From positions 73,711,235 through 73,775,234 of the forward strand of contig OY829326.1 in the NCBI GenBank assembly GCA_963691655.1: DNA of 64,000 bases, given 5' to 3'. A program made the translations under genes and the position numbers. Positions 45,834-57,479 of the stretch are shown here, one piece after another (position 1 is the stretch's first letter; each line of letters opens with the position of its first letter). Source of the stretch: Toxonevra muliebris. Lineage: Eukaryota; Arthropoda; Insecta; Diptera; Pallopteridae. Under the pieces are notes generated by a model. It searched no databases, was not told the DNA's origin, and was given only the letters and a program-made list of their open reading frames with translations.

Positions 45834-46230
45834 TAAAGTCAGTCTTACTTGGATTCCTGCACAATGTGGCATTTGGAAAACGAGACAGCAGATCACCTGG
45901 CTAGAAAGGGAGCACTTTTAGAGGAGGAACTCTTCTAAATATCGTGGTTAAACGGTAGAAAGAAATGGGTACATGTAGGATTAGTAAGATCTTTTGGCCA
46001 ACTTTCTCTATAAATAAAACCAACTATTTACTTAACATCTTTCGGAGGTGCACACGCTTGCTAATGGAACTAACAACAGGCAGTGTCTAATAGGCATGCA
46101 TGCCTACATACTGGGGCTAGTTGAGTCAAACGCCTGTAAGTACTGCATAGAACCGATCAGGAGGAAACCTTAGCACAAGTCCTGTGTCGCTGAACGGCCT
46201 TTGCAAGATGCAGGTTGAAAATTTTTGGCA
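45834..46230 (+). pseudogene. LINE RNase H and zinc-segment fragment
   Basis: VSLTWIPAQCGIWK, then after a frameshift ENETADHLARKGALLEEELF, match the RNase H end ('WvPGH.gi.GNe.AD.LAr.Ga'). Further on, HAYILGLVESNACKYC fits the C-terminal zinc segment of the same LINE type. It is on the opposite strand to the copy at 38279-39361 and from a different element. Confidence 0.75.
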
Positions 46231-46735
46231 GTGTCTTTATCAGTTCTTTATACCAATTGAGAGAAACTCCCTTAAAAGATTTACTACGTTTCGGAAATAC
46301 GACAAATGCAGTACAAAGACAGTGAAGTCACTAGTCATGTTGAAGTCAATAACTTTTCCTTTATTTTTGAAGTCATTTTTTTTTATTGCAGTCCTGATCT
46401 TTACAAATTATTAATTGACTTGAAGTCACTCATTTTGAAATCATTTAAAGTCATTTCTGGACTTAAGTCCAGCAAGACTTCAAACGAATGAGTGATTGTG
46501 ACTTATTTGCCTTGAAGTCTAAAATTGATTGATATAATCAATGAGCAGTCTTTGACTTCAAAAAGACTGTTGACTTAATTTTTGAAATTCATAAGTCTCA
46601 TTTGCAATGACTTCAATGAATGCAATTCGAAATAGCTGCAATCTTTTACAGCAACCAATTTTTACAAATTTTGGATTTTCGGAAAAACAATTGATGGTTC
46701 TTTAACTTCAATTAAAAAAAATTTACATATACTTA

Positions 46736-47250
46736 TTTGATAACGGTACTGTAGCGGATCAAAGTGAAAAAATTGTGTTTTTTAGTTAATTTTCAATCGC
46801 TCACAAGTTTTAAATTTTTTTTCCAAATACACCAAATTATTAATATTTTGTTGGAAAATTGTTTACACAAACATTATTTCCCATATTTTTAAATTTTTGT
46901 TTACTTTTTTGCAAATACAAATTTTGCTATGGATCACCGGTGACCCTAAGATCTTCAATGGGAACTTTTTTAGAGCTTTTTTACAATGAAAATCGAAGAA
47001 AATTAATCTGGACTTGGTTTTGTTCTATCGGTTCTAGTTTTCTTTCGGTCAAGAAAGGGTTAAGTGAATAAATAATAAATAGTATTAATTACTTTGTTTC
47101 TCTTTAAAAATATCTAATAAAAATGTACAGAACAAGTTCGTAAAAAAGCCATTAAAGGCCACAGGTTCACTGGTGACCCATGAAAATTAAGGCCTTTAGA
47201 GGCGCAAAATGTCTGTTTTGTTCAAATATTGTAACAAGAAATTGGGGTCA
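46736..47250 (-). repeat. Right arm of long inverted repeat
   Basis: Complement of 40267-40647 with about 130 extra bases in the middle. It has 'gataacggtactgtagcgga' at the inner side, 'ggatcaccggtgaccct' and 'ggttcactggtgaccc' inside, and 'aagaaattggggtca' at the outer side. Confidence 0.85.
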
Positions 47251-50028
47251 AGAGGTGGTGTAGAAAAATTTTTATTTTCTATTTTTGATTTTCTATCGAG
47301 ATGAGTTCAGCAATCCAGTTCTTAATATGATAATCGACATCAGATCAGTACAGTAAAACTGGCAGCGGAGGCAACAACATCGTTCTTTTCGATCCATATT
47401 AGTGTGCAGTAAGTAATGTCCAACCTCCAAGAGCTTCATAGTTGCGAGAAGCTCGGCCTAATCTTCATAATAGTAGAAGTTGAATTCGTTCCATTACAAA
47501 TTGTAAAAAAAAATTAAAAAATGACTGTATAGAAATACGAAATGTACTCGTATAATTTAATAATAAAATATCAGCTGTTTGTTTTTTTTTTGTTTTGTTT
47601 ACTCCCTGTTCTAATATTAGTATGTACTTTTAATTCAGACAGCGACAACAACAAAAAACATAGAAACAACAATAACAAAGCGCAATAATGTACAATGTAC
47701 ATACATGCAAGAATATCTTAAACGGATTAAGTATGTGCAAAATGTTTAAAAATAAACAACAGGTGTTTGGTAGTAACCAGCAAGGAATCAGCAAAAAATA
47801 AAAACACTTGTTAGACTTAAATCTAATAGCCTCAACAATGATTCAATGCAATTGCCATAGTATATAGTAATCTAATCTATTTATTAGCCTTAAAAATAAT
47901 CTCAACTTTATAATCCCATATAGTAATATAAAAATAAATTAGGTACCTACAAATTACTTTGTAATTTCTGTTAATTTCGTTTCTACTTTTTTACATTAAA
48001 GGTAATAAATCATAAACATCTGTACCTGTAGTTAAAAAAAAAACACATTTCCTTTTTAGTATTTAGTTTCATAGTTAAAATTTATATGTTTTTCCTCAGT
48101 TTCACGAGCATATTGCACTCTTGTGATGATGTAACATTTCATGTTGTAATACTCGTAAATAGAAGCAACAGTTTCACAAAGGTTCAATTGACTAATTGAT
48201 TTTTTTAATATAGTGAATATATTTATTGGCATGAAACAGTAGAGAATAAAATCTGCATGCAATTGACTACAAAATGATTTCTTTTTGTCAAAAATACTGC
48301 ACAATTGACAACATATAGTATTGAAATTGTAAATGATAGGTATATATGCCTATTATCAATTAATCAAGCTATCATGTTACCTATGTATATATAAAATAAA
48401 AACACTTCAAAATCGACTTCAAATGCACTCATTTAAAAAATATTAATCTTATATGAATTGTATACGTAAATAGCGATAAGGGTAAAATTCTGTTACCTAT
48501 GAAAAGTGTAATTCGAATTGGTATAGGATTTTTACGAGCATTAGGTAGATAAAGTAGAAGTAAAGTAGAAGCGAAAAATTGATGTAGGTAAGTAGAGAAG
48601 TGGGAAGCAAAAATGGCCGAATCAGTCCTGCACGGTACAACATGTGAGCGAACCTCGATATTCACTTTCGCACACATGCTGTACTACAAGATAAGTGTGC
48701 ACGTCAGAACTTATGTACTCGCAGCGGCCTGTATACAATATAACTTACATCCGGCCACATGTTGTATCATCCAAGGCCATATTTAGAGGTTGGCTTTAGG
48801 GGTTCTAACCCTCTCCTTCCCCTCAAAATGTTGGAACCTATTTTTCATTTCCGATATTAATTAATCTGTAGCTAAAGTTTGTATATTTGGTTTTGCCCTT
48901 TTTTCCCGTGCACTGGTAATTACTACTACTACTACTATAATGGCACAACAGACCCTGGAGGCCCTAGGCCGAGCTTTTCGCACTGGTAATTAATATCAAA
49001 AATAAAAAAAGTACCCACATTTGAATTCAACGATTTTAAAATATTTTTTCTCTCTCTCCTTTTCTTTTTTACTACCCAGAAACAAAAAGTCTAGAGCTTA
49101 AAATTACAATTTCACTATGTGACAAAATTGAACTTGCCATTCTTAATTTTTACTTTGACTTCGGATTCTAAAAGCGGAATTGCTACTGAGCAATCGTCTG
49201 TATTCACAGTTTTTCTGTTTTTGGTTTGAAAATAAAAAAAAAAAAATAGAAATAATTATCGGATCTTTGTAAATTTAGATTTAATTGAATAGTAATGCAA
49301 AACAGTAATGTTTGGAATTTTTTCCACTACCAGATGACTCGTTAAAATCGATTAAATCTACAATAAGACTTAAAAAAGAAATACTGATGGAGTTATACAA
49401 AATACTGCAAAATTTAGTGTTTATCCTACAGAGTGCAATTGAGCTTAAAAATTTAAATGGAAAATTCAATTCATGTCTCCTGTTTGTTTAAACTCAGTTC
49501 CTGGACATAAATTTCAAATAAAAAAGCCCTTAGCTTTTCTAACCTTGAAAATTTGTAAATGCAGGATTGTTCAGTAGTACAAAAACTCGAAGAGAAAATC
49601 TCTATCAAGAAAATATGTCGCCCAATGTTATTGAAGAATATTTACAAAAACAATGGAATTCCTGTTAGAGTTATATATGATAATCATCTTAAATTAAAAA
49701 AGAAAAAATATTTCTTCAGTTTATATATTATTCTGGCGGGTGTCATTCACCCGATTTAAAAAAAAAAAACTTTTGACAGAATGCCATTTGTTGAAACTTA
49801 GAAACGTAATTTTTGCCAGATAAATTGGAATTAAATTGTACCTATGTATATTTGTAATCATTGGAAATTTATTTCAGCCGTCAATTAATTTCAAATGTGT
49901 GTCATTTTCTGCTTGATCGATTGAACGGTTCTTGAGAAATCATGCTCTACTACTATTATACTATACTACTACATTTCAAGGAGAGTCTTAGCCGATTTTT
50001 TAATTTCTAAGTGGTCGTCCTCACTTAA
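47251..50028. other. Intergenic, possibly partly host regulatory DNA
   Basis: No protein gene recognised. A promoter-like motif is listed at 47570. A (TAC)n tract lies at 48924-48940. The frame at 49559-49759 is lysine-rich and not recognised. Confidence 0.4.
47570..47579 (+). promoter_or_regulatory. E-box core promoter motif without an assigned gene
   Basis: An exact ATCAGCTGTT, followed within 100 bp by CAA-rich leader-like sequence ('agcgacaacaac', 'gaaacaacaataac'). It could mark a transcription start; no exon was found. Confidence 0.25.
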
Positions 50029-50500
50029 CCCTCTGTTCTCAAATTGATTGATAAAAAAACATCGGAATTGATTAATATTGGCGTAAAAACCCCAAAAAAA
50101 AAAAACTAATGGGCGTGGTTTTATGAAGTGAGAAAGTTTAAACGCCTAAAATTATTTGTTCTTGAATGAGCTTTTTATCAATTTGTTTTAAGTAATTAAA
50201 TATTTTATATAAAAAAATTCTTAGCTATCCATAGCTAGTTTTTTTATCTGGATACTATGACGGGAAGTATTTTATTTATTTTTTTTTCACTTTTATCTCA
50301 AATACAATCAAAATAATTAATTTTCCAATTTTTCACAAATTTTTGACTTTGACTGTCGCTAACTTCTGTAATACGCATCACAGCTCATAACTGATGCATT
50401 TTTTAAAAACTTGGAAAATTTCCTAAACGAAAACTGTTATGGTGGCTATTCCGTCCCTTTTAGTGAAGGCCGTCTAGAGGTGGGCTTGGGAATTAGAGGG
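50029..50500. mobile_element. piggyBac-like MITE flanked by TTAA
   Basis: CCCTCTGTTCTCAA at the left and (complement of the right end) CCCTCTAATTCCCAA pair. TTAA stands on both sides (50025-50028 and 50501-50504). TTAA targets with CCCT-initial ends are the mark of piggyBac elements. No coding capacity (472 bp). Confidence 0.8.
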
Positions 50501-50504
50501 TTAA

Positions 50505-51127
50505 GCAATGTCTGCTGTTATTTAGCATGTTTATTATTTTCCTGTATTTAAACATCAGTCTCATAAAAATTGATTATGAATATTTTCACCTGGTAAAAAT
50601 CGTGTAAAAAGCACTTTAAAACATGCAATTGTAAGAGATTATATTCAAAAAGAGAAGAGAAAAGTGAAGAAAAGTAAAAAATATCTATATATGATAGATA
50701 ATAAATATGTTATCAACATATTCAAAAATTTTATATAGAGGAGAAATTTTAAGTATTTACAAAACAATTTTACTCAAATATCATTCAGACAACTTTTCTT
50801 TTCTTAATAGAAATTATTCAATACTTTGCTTACTAATTAATTTCAGCGTGAGCACAACGCAATTTGATAAGAAAAGAATTAAAGTACAATTTACGACCTT
50901 CGTCAAGGGCCAACCTCCACTAAACTTGAAGGAGGCCATTTTACGAGCTCTCATATTTCCATTTTATTATACATATTATTTTTTTTTTTGAGCTGTACAA
51001 ATATCTCATTTTCATACCAGTAAAGCGGATAAGTCCGTTTTCCTAATAGGATCCATTACTTGGTTTGTTGCAGTGAAGAAAATAAGTTTTCTAGATTTAG
51101 TGATAAATTATACTTAAAACAGCTTTT
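50505..51127. other. Intergenic, unassigned open frame
   Basis: An open frame at 50707-50991 (+, 94 codons) is not recognised. Its last third (KVQFTTFVKGQPPLNLKEAI) is less AT-biased and may be a piece of something older. Confidence 0.35.
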
Positions 51128-52920
51128 TGTTTTTTTTTTTTTTGTTTAAGCAATCAACACTCAGGGGGTACTCCTATAAATGCAAAGCATTGCGTTGATT
51201 GAGGAAGGAAGATAGATTAATGGTAGGAGGAAAGAGGGAGAAAAAGTTGTGAACGTTTGTTTTAAATTTGGAAAGGTCGTAAAAGTCAGGAAAAACGGTT
51301 GCAGGGTATGGCAGAGAAAAGAACTATCTCTGTAATGCGTGGTGCGTTGGGGTACCATATCCACGTGGAATGCTTGACTGCCGCTTGCAGTTCGTGTAAT
51401 TCTGATGAACACATGAACTGGTGGAATCAAATTCCGTATCTCAGCGGAACATTTACCATGAAAATACCGGTAGAACAGAGTCACACAAGCCACGTTTCTA
51501 CGGTATTCCAAGGAGTCAATAGAGCTGGAAACTCTACTGTCTCCTATTAGCTTTATCGGCCGATGTTGAATACGGTCCAGGAACTCTAGTTGCGTTCGTG
51601 AAGCTCCTGCCCATAGGTGCGAATTATACTCCATTTTGGGGCGGATATAGGTGGTATAGATCATGCGGAGATCAGACGGAGTGAAGTATTTCTTACACCG
51701 CTTCAGAAAGCCGAGGCACTTGGCTGCTTCTTTCGTCATGTCAAAAATATGATTATTCCAATGAACGTCACATTGGATGGACATGCCCAGAACATCAAGA
51801 GTTCCTGACTCCGCAATAATCACCCCACCCATAACCAGGGGGTTAACAGAGGGTTGGGGCACTCTTTTGTGAGATAACAAACAACATTGGGTCTTACGCG
51901 CGTTGAATTCAACTCTGTTCGTGAGACCACACTCAAAGATTGATTGGAGATCATTAGCACGCCGTACGTAGCATGCCGTTTACTTTCAATCTCCAAAGAG
52001 TTACGGCGTTTTGAGCAGGTGTATGAATGACAAATGGTGCTGTCATCAACAATAGGATTCCTAGTCAATGACAGAAGGTCATTAATAAAGATAAGGAAAA
52101 GGGTTGGGGAGAGGACCGAGAACTGCGGCACTCCAGCATTGATGGCACGAGCCTCCGAAGTAACACCATCTATCATAACACGGATAGAGTGGTCACTTAG
52201 TAAACTCGTGATCCATCGGGTGGAGTAATTGCCGACCCCATACGCAATCAGTTGTGACACCAGTGCTTTGTGCCACACTCGGTCAAACGCCTTGGAAATA
52301 TCCAGAGCTACCGCTTTGCTCTCATCTAAACCATGGACAATATGGTTCCAGTTCTCGGTGAGAACCGCTTAATTTCGCTCTAAATATTTAACCAAGTGAA
52401 AGTTAATTATACTTTCTATGGCCTTGGCCAGTGTGGAACAAATTGCGATGAGGCGGTAATTCGCAGGGTCCGTAGTCATGCCCTTTTTAGGAATAGGTTG
52501 AACGTTTGCAACTTTCCAACAAGACGGAAATACACCTGCAGTGTATGAAATGTTAAAAACATTGCTTAACGGTCGCGCCAGTGTTGACGAACATGCTCGC
52601 AATATATGGGCTGGAATGCCATCAGGCCCCGAAGCCTTATTAATATCGAGATTCGGGAGCACTCTTTTAACTATACCTGTTCGAAAATGTATCTCAGGCA
52701 TACAGGTTCGATAACGGGTAGTGGCTGATTGCTATATGGCAGAGAAGAATTCTCTGCAAAAATGCTAGCTAAAAGATTCGCTTTATCAACCGAGCTAGTA
52801 ACGAGGGGATCACCTATAAAAAGAGTTGGAATTGACGAAGTTTTTGGTTTAAGCCTTCTGCTACCCATTTCATCGCCCAGAACATCCACATTTTGCACAA
52901 TTTTTATAATTTTTCAAGTG
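51128..52920 (-). pseudogene. CR1/Jockey-type LINE, 5'-truncated, internally deleted
   Basis: Minus strand, in order: pre-RT (52898-52671); RT start with KASGPDGIPAHILR and NVQPIPKKG...NYRLIAICS (52701-52369); VALDISKAFDRVWHKALVSQ and AGVPQFSVLSPTLFLIFIND (52300-52060); a damaged catalytic box (VDDSTICHSY, normally ADD); then thumb and C-terminus (51880-51161) with SIQCDVHWNNHI, FTPSDLRMIYTTYIRPKMEY and an RRNVACVTLFYRYFHG block. About 20 residues (the QYGFRkgrST region) are lost next to a TAA stop at about 52370. There is no RNase H. A poly-A tail (T-run at 51128-51144) marks the 3' end. It is inactive. Confidence 0.9.
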
Positions 52921-54700
52921 GGGAAAAATATATAAAATTTTAGAATACTTGTCTTATAAATTAATAAGTCCAACGCTTTTGGAGTAAAATTTCATGCAGA
53001 GTACAAAAATTTACTTCCATAAATTTAAAAATTTCCTTTTGCGATCCGATGTGATAGGATACATCTTTACTGGGGGTGTTTAAAAAATTTCGAAATCACG
53101 CTTTACGTTTTCTTCTTTACAAACAATTTTATTTTCCAGCATATTTCAAGCCCAAAAGTATGCAACACATAATTTATACATCAAAAATGCTTGTGGGATA
53201 TTTTTGTGGTATTGAAAAAACTTAGCACACTATTGCATTTGTCAGTACTTTTGCCCTTAAATTCCATGAATTACACAAAGTGTGTAGTGCCTGAAGTATG
53301 TTATCACATCATGTGACGAGTGCAAAAGGGACTCACTATCACCACTCTATCTACACCCTAAAATTTTGAAAATAAAAATTGTACACAAAGCGCGTAAAAT
53401 TTAACTTTTTTAAGTTAAATATGAAGTCTTTTTAAATTTTGGGATATTTGAGTTAAAACTTTGTAGATCAATGAAAATATTATATCACAAAATACATTGT
53501 CACAAACTTAATGGGCTTTATGAGATCAAACAACGAACGAATTGGAAAAATCGTTTAACGTTGCCGGTTGGGAAATCGTTCCTATTGCACTAAAAACGAA
53601 AAATTTACTAATTTGTAGTCTACCGAAAATCGTTTAGCTCGTCTCGTAGCGATTAAAATCGAAAAATGTATTTATATAAAATTAATTATTTTTTATTAAT
53701 TTTCTCGCAAATTTGTTTTTAGACGTTAGGTCTCACTTTAGAACGCCAATGCACAATTACATATATGTATAAATTTCTTTTTACTTCGTATTTTTCACTA
53801 ATATTTTAGGAGAGTATTTTTGAAGCCATAAAGAACACAAAAAATTCCTCAAATTTTAAACTGGATTGTCCCCTTAATAGAAACTACGGAAAAATAATGT
53901 GCGGGTTTTAATTTTTTATTAACTGATCTTTGCAAAGGCGGTGAGAATATTATACCTAGCGCTTTGCACAATTTTGGAATAATTTATAATTGGGTTGTGA
54001 AAACTCGATGGTCACGTTCAGAAAACGCCACTGCTATCTGGGTGTCTTATGAACGTATAAATTGATCACTTTATGATTATCAAAAATTATATTGAGCAGT
54101 CGCCATTTCATTTTTCTGATACTTCAGCTCAACATGTTGCTGAGTAGAGGTCATTTTCTGAACATAACCAATGTTATGAAAATTTGATTATGATTTACAT
54201 TTCTGCAGCGCTGTTTTCAACGTTTTTTAAAAATATGAGGTTTAAAAATACTATCAGATTTTCCACGTGTATAACTTTTATCGTGTTCCCCTTACCAGTT
54301 TTATTTCATTTAAACGTTCTAACAAGTGCTATAAGAAAAAACTGTGTGCAAACCAATGACATTTTTGTGGCTTTATTCTTGCTTTCAAAAGAAGCCTGGA
54401 TTGTTTAAATTTTGCTATTGTATATTTGGAAATTGTTAGCTCTTATGTCGACTCCCTACTGTATTGCAACACTAGCAGAACCCGTCTCGTTTAGCCAGAT
54501 GAGTAAAATAAATCATAGTCACCTATATAAAACAGACATCAAATTTGCCTGAGCGCTTATAAATGTTTCAGAATATAGTGCTACAAAAAAAAAAAAATTA
54601 ACTTTTCAAGTGTCCTAGAGTAGATTGTTAGGCCATTCAAATAGAAAAAAAAAGTCATACCAGAAGTTTATAATACACCTTCAAAACTGCATAAATTTTC
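52921..54700. other. Intergenic, no gene seen
   Basis: AT-rich. 'aaattttaaactggattgtc' at 53855-53874 has a near copy just left of the TTAA element at 58263, so the region includes an old dispersed repeat. Confidence 0.45.
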
Positions 54701-54852
54701 ACAGTACCACTACTAATAACGGATGCTGCTTAATTACACTGTGCAACCAAAACCAACTTTTCGCACAGATTTATGTTTCTATATTTTCGGTCGAAAGGTT
54801 CCTTTTATAGCACAGTGTAATCAATTACCTGCCGTTATTAGTAGTGATACTG
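54701..54852. repeat. 152-bp palindromic element upstream of the WD40-FYVE gene
   Basis: ACAGTACCACTACTAATAAC at the left mirrors the right end, whose complement reads ACAGTATCACTACTAATAAC. Inner segments 'aattacactgtgc' and 'gcacagtgtaat' also pair. It ends 167 bp before the ATG of the WD40-FYVE gene, so it may lie in its promoter or leader. Confidence 0.8.
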
Positions 54853-55019
54853 TTATTTTTTAGTATATTATTTTACATAATCTAATCTGTGGCAAATTCT
54901 ATAAAGTAAAAAAAATTAAATCAACGAAATCTAATTTATAAAAACAACTGCATATTTAATTTTTATTAACTTCTAAATCGATATAAAGATAGAAATAACT
55001 AAACAAAGAATAATAAAAA

Positions 55020-56330
55020 ATGGAGGCAGAAAATAAAAATGGATTGCTGGATATTCTTCCGAGGCCACGTAATTTTACTTCAATTGATGTCGAAGATATA
55101 TATATAGTAGCATTTATTCCAACTGCATCAAGCAATTGCGAATATCTGGTTACTGTGTCCAAAATCTCCGTTGATATTTGGAAGCAGCAGATAAATGAAG
55201 AATATATTAAACTTACAGCTCCTGAAGTGACCCTTTCCGAATCGGCATGGTGCACCTGTATAGCATATTCTCGAGATACGAAGGTTTTATTTCTTGGACT
55301 GTCGAATGGCTGGGTTTGGTGGTATGATTTTTATACAAAAAGGCCAGATGAATTGGCCTTAAAAGGTAACTACCATTTATATGAAAAGAAAGTTGTCGGG
55401 CTTATTCCTACTAGGGGTACATTTAAATATATGGTATCTTGTGACTCAGGCACAAACTTCTCGGTACATCGGTATCCATTGTCTAATGTATGGCTTAATG
55501 TAACCAGCTACAAATTAAATTCAAAGTGCACTGTTCTTGAATACGATCACAAACATGACTTTGCTATTATTGGTCAAAAATCTGGCCAAATTACTATGTT
55601 AATCTGTAAAACCAGTACCTTGCGATTGCAAAGGCTTCTCAGGAGTGAAAAGATGTTACGAGAACATAAAGTTAGTGTTAGCTATCTTAAATTTGTGCGA
55701 AAAAATGACTGGATTATCAGTGGATTCTCTGATGGAAGCATAACCGTGTTTGTAATGGAACGAAGTATAATAAGAAATGATTTCCAGTTGATGGGCCACA
55801 CCTTGAAAATTACTTCACTTTTCTACGTACAGCACCCGCCGATGTTGTTCAGCTCAGCATTAGATTGGACAATGCTAAAATGGGATATGAGCCCCAAAAT
55901 AGTTCGAACCAAACCACCAGAATTAGATAAAAAAAATCGATGCCAGGCTTGTGATCGTCCAGCGGTATGGAATATCGTGAAAAGAGCGGTTGAGAAACGA
56001 AGAGCACATTCAATGAAACATTGCCTACATTGTGGAAAAACTATTTGTAGTAAATGCTCTAGAGACAAAATTAACAATCCAGCAATGGGATTCGAGCTGG
56101 CAGTACATACCTGCAAAATTTGTTTCGCGAAATTGGCCAATAGAGCACCAGCAACTGCAATGAATTTTATTCCTGGAAAAATTGTTAGTATGGATACTAC
56201 GATACACCCCCATTGGATTGTAACAGCCACTAACGAGAGCGTTGAAGTCTGGAATTACGGTCGTGAATTGGGAATCCTTAATATTATTAAAAAAAAGGGG
56301 GAAAAAAGGTCCACTCACGTCGATGTATAA
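55020..56330 (+). CDS. WD40-FYVE protein of the WDFY1/2 family, single exon
   Basis: A 436-residue frame without introns; WDFY2 in vertebrates is 400. WD40 blades occupy about residues 30-300 (LFLGLSNGWVWWYDF, HDFAIIGQKSGQITML, WIISGFSDGSITVFVME, FSSALDWTMLKWD). A FYVE-type zinc domain at 308-368 keeps all four Cys pairs (CQAC, CLHC, CSKC, CKIC) and MGFELAVHTC. A last blade follows (HPHWIVTATNESVEVWN), as in WDFY1/2, where FYVE sits between blades. FYVE proteins bind PI3P on early endosomes. The basic signature R(R/K)HHCR.CG is reduced to MKHCLHCG, so lipid binding may be weak. The lack of introns fits a retrocopy or a naturally intronless gene. A lysine-rich tail (KKKGEKRSTHVDV) ends it. ATG 55020 is the first in frame. 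Confidence 0.9.
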   Translation: MEAENKNGLLDILPRPRNFTSIDVEDIYIVAFIPTASSNCEYLVTVSKISVDIWKQQINEEYIKLTAPEVTLSESAWCTCIAYSRDTKVLFLGLSNGWVWWYDFYTKRPDELALKGNYHLYEKKVVGLIPTRGTFKYMVSCDSGTNFSVHRYPLSNVWLNVTSYKLNSKCTVLEYDHKHDFAIIGQKSGQITMLICKTSTLRLQRLLRSEKMLREHKVSVSYLKFVRKNDWIISGFSDGSITVFVMERSIIRNDFQLMGHTLKITSLFYVQHPPMLFSSALDWTMLKWDMSPKIVRTKPPELDKKNRCQACDRPAVWNIVKRAVEKRRAHSMKHCLHCGKTICSKCSRDKINNPAMGFELAVHTCKICFAKLANRAPATAMNFIPGKIVSMDTTIHPHWIVTATNESVEVWNYGRELGILNIIKKKGEKRSTHVDV

Positions 56331-57479
56331 CAAATATTATTGGTGCAAAAATGTTTGTGGAAATTCAATTCACTTACTCGTAAAAATCACTCCTGAATAT
56401 ATTTCTACTTGCATAAATTTAAAATCTACATATTAAAGAAAATATGTTACATATTTTTCTTTTTTTCGGTGTTTGTGTTCATTCTTTTTTTTTTATATTT
56501 TCCATTATTTTTGATTAAATCTTGTGTAAATAATAAGAAAAGTGTATAGAAATCCCACTCGAAAACACAGTTTATAATTTATACAATTTTTAAAATAATT
56601 GTTTCTGTGTTTTTGATTCTCTTGCAAGTTTTCAAAATTTTCCGTATGCGTGCTTCTTCCGATATCAGTCGCTTTCTGGGAAATTCTTTGCTACTTGCGA
56701 AAGTTTACTATTTTCTTTTACTGCTACTGGAAAAGTGCGGATTATATAATCTAATTAATAATGTTTCGAAATTTATTGTGATGTGTATTTTGTTATCTTG
56801 CTAAAGAATATTTTTTCAAACATTTGTAACCTTAAAATTTATTATGTTAAAATTTTTCTAAACTCAAAATTAAAAATCTCAAATTCCAAACAAAATACTT
56901 GTTCATTTTCTTTTATGTTATAACAGCCCATGCAGGGTTTGGATATAGCTTTATGCTTTGATATAAAACATATACAGTGACTCACAAAATTGGTCACGGA
57001 AAACAACTTTTTTGGGACATTATAAATAACCAAGAATGACCTTAAATCAAAAAGTAAAAGCATAATTAAGTGTCTACTTAGCCAGATGTACAGAAGTGGA
57101 AATAAAGTTTTGAAATCAGATAATATTTTCAGGTTCCAAAAGGGTCTAGAAAGCCCCTTAATTTTTACCATAAATTACGATTTTTAAAAATTTTTACCTG
57201 AAAATGTTTTTCGAATTCCATAACTCGGTTATTGCTCCTTACAAATGCAAAAATAATTTTTATTGGTGCCGCAAGAATTTCTGAATCTAAATAATTTACT
57301 ATAAAATTTGAAGAACATCGATTTTTTTTGGGTTCCTTATATTTTCAAGAATACGCTCCTAAAATATTAATGAAAAATTCGAATTAAAGTGGAAGTTATA
57401 CATATAATTGTGCCTGAAACCTAACGTTTAAAATCAAGTTTTCAAACTGTTAAAATAAACAACTTCAAAATCGTTATTG
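56331..57479. other. 3' flank of the WD40-FYVE gene and intergenic
   Basis: ATTAAA at 56432-56437, about 100 bp after the stop, may be the poly(A) signal. The remainder shows no gene. Confidence 0.4.

Larger units (their letters stand above)
45380..46620 (+). mobile_element. Decayed hAT element with subterminal TGACTTCA repeats
   Basis: GAAGTCA or its complement occurs three times at 45410-45545 and at least six times at 46320-46620, flanking a hAT transposase remnant. Clustered short subterminal repeats are usual in hAT elements. 'cagtctttttga' motifs occur at both ends in opposite orientation. A LINE fragment sits inside. Exact termini and target duplication were not found. Confidence 0.5.
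40267..47250. mobile_element. 7-kb block bounded by long inverted repeats
   Basis: Arms of about 380 and 515 bp face each other across 6.1 kb. The outer limits coincide at TGACCCCAATT. Long arms with internal sub-repeats recall foldback-type transposons, but two unrelated insertions of one repeat in opposite directions is the alternative. No target duplication could be fixed. Enclosed are a palindromic MITE, part of an unrecognised protein, a hAT relic and a LINE piece. Confidence 0.45.

Noticed and set aside
40267..47250. Maverick/Polinton with long terminal repeats
   Set aside because: None of the expected genes (protein-primed polymerase, integrase, capsid, protease) can be seen between the arms.
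51299..51550. Plus-strand open frame of 83 codons
   Set aside because: Antisense shadow of the CR1/Jockey-type LINE C-terminus.
55823..56230. Minus-strand open frame of 135 codons
   Set aside because: Shadow of the FYVE-coding part of the WD40-FYVE gene.
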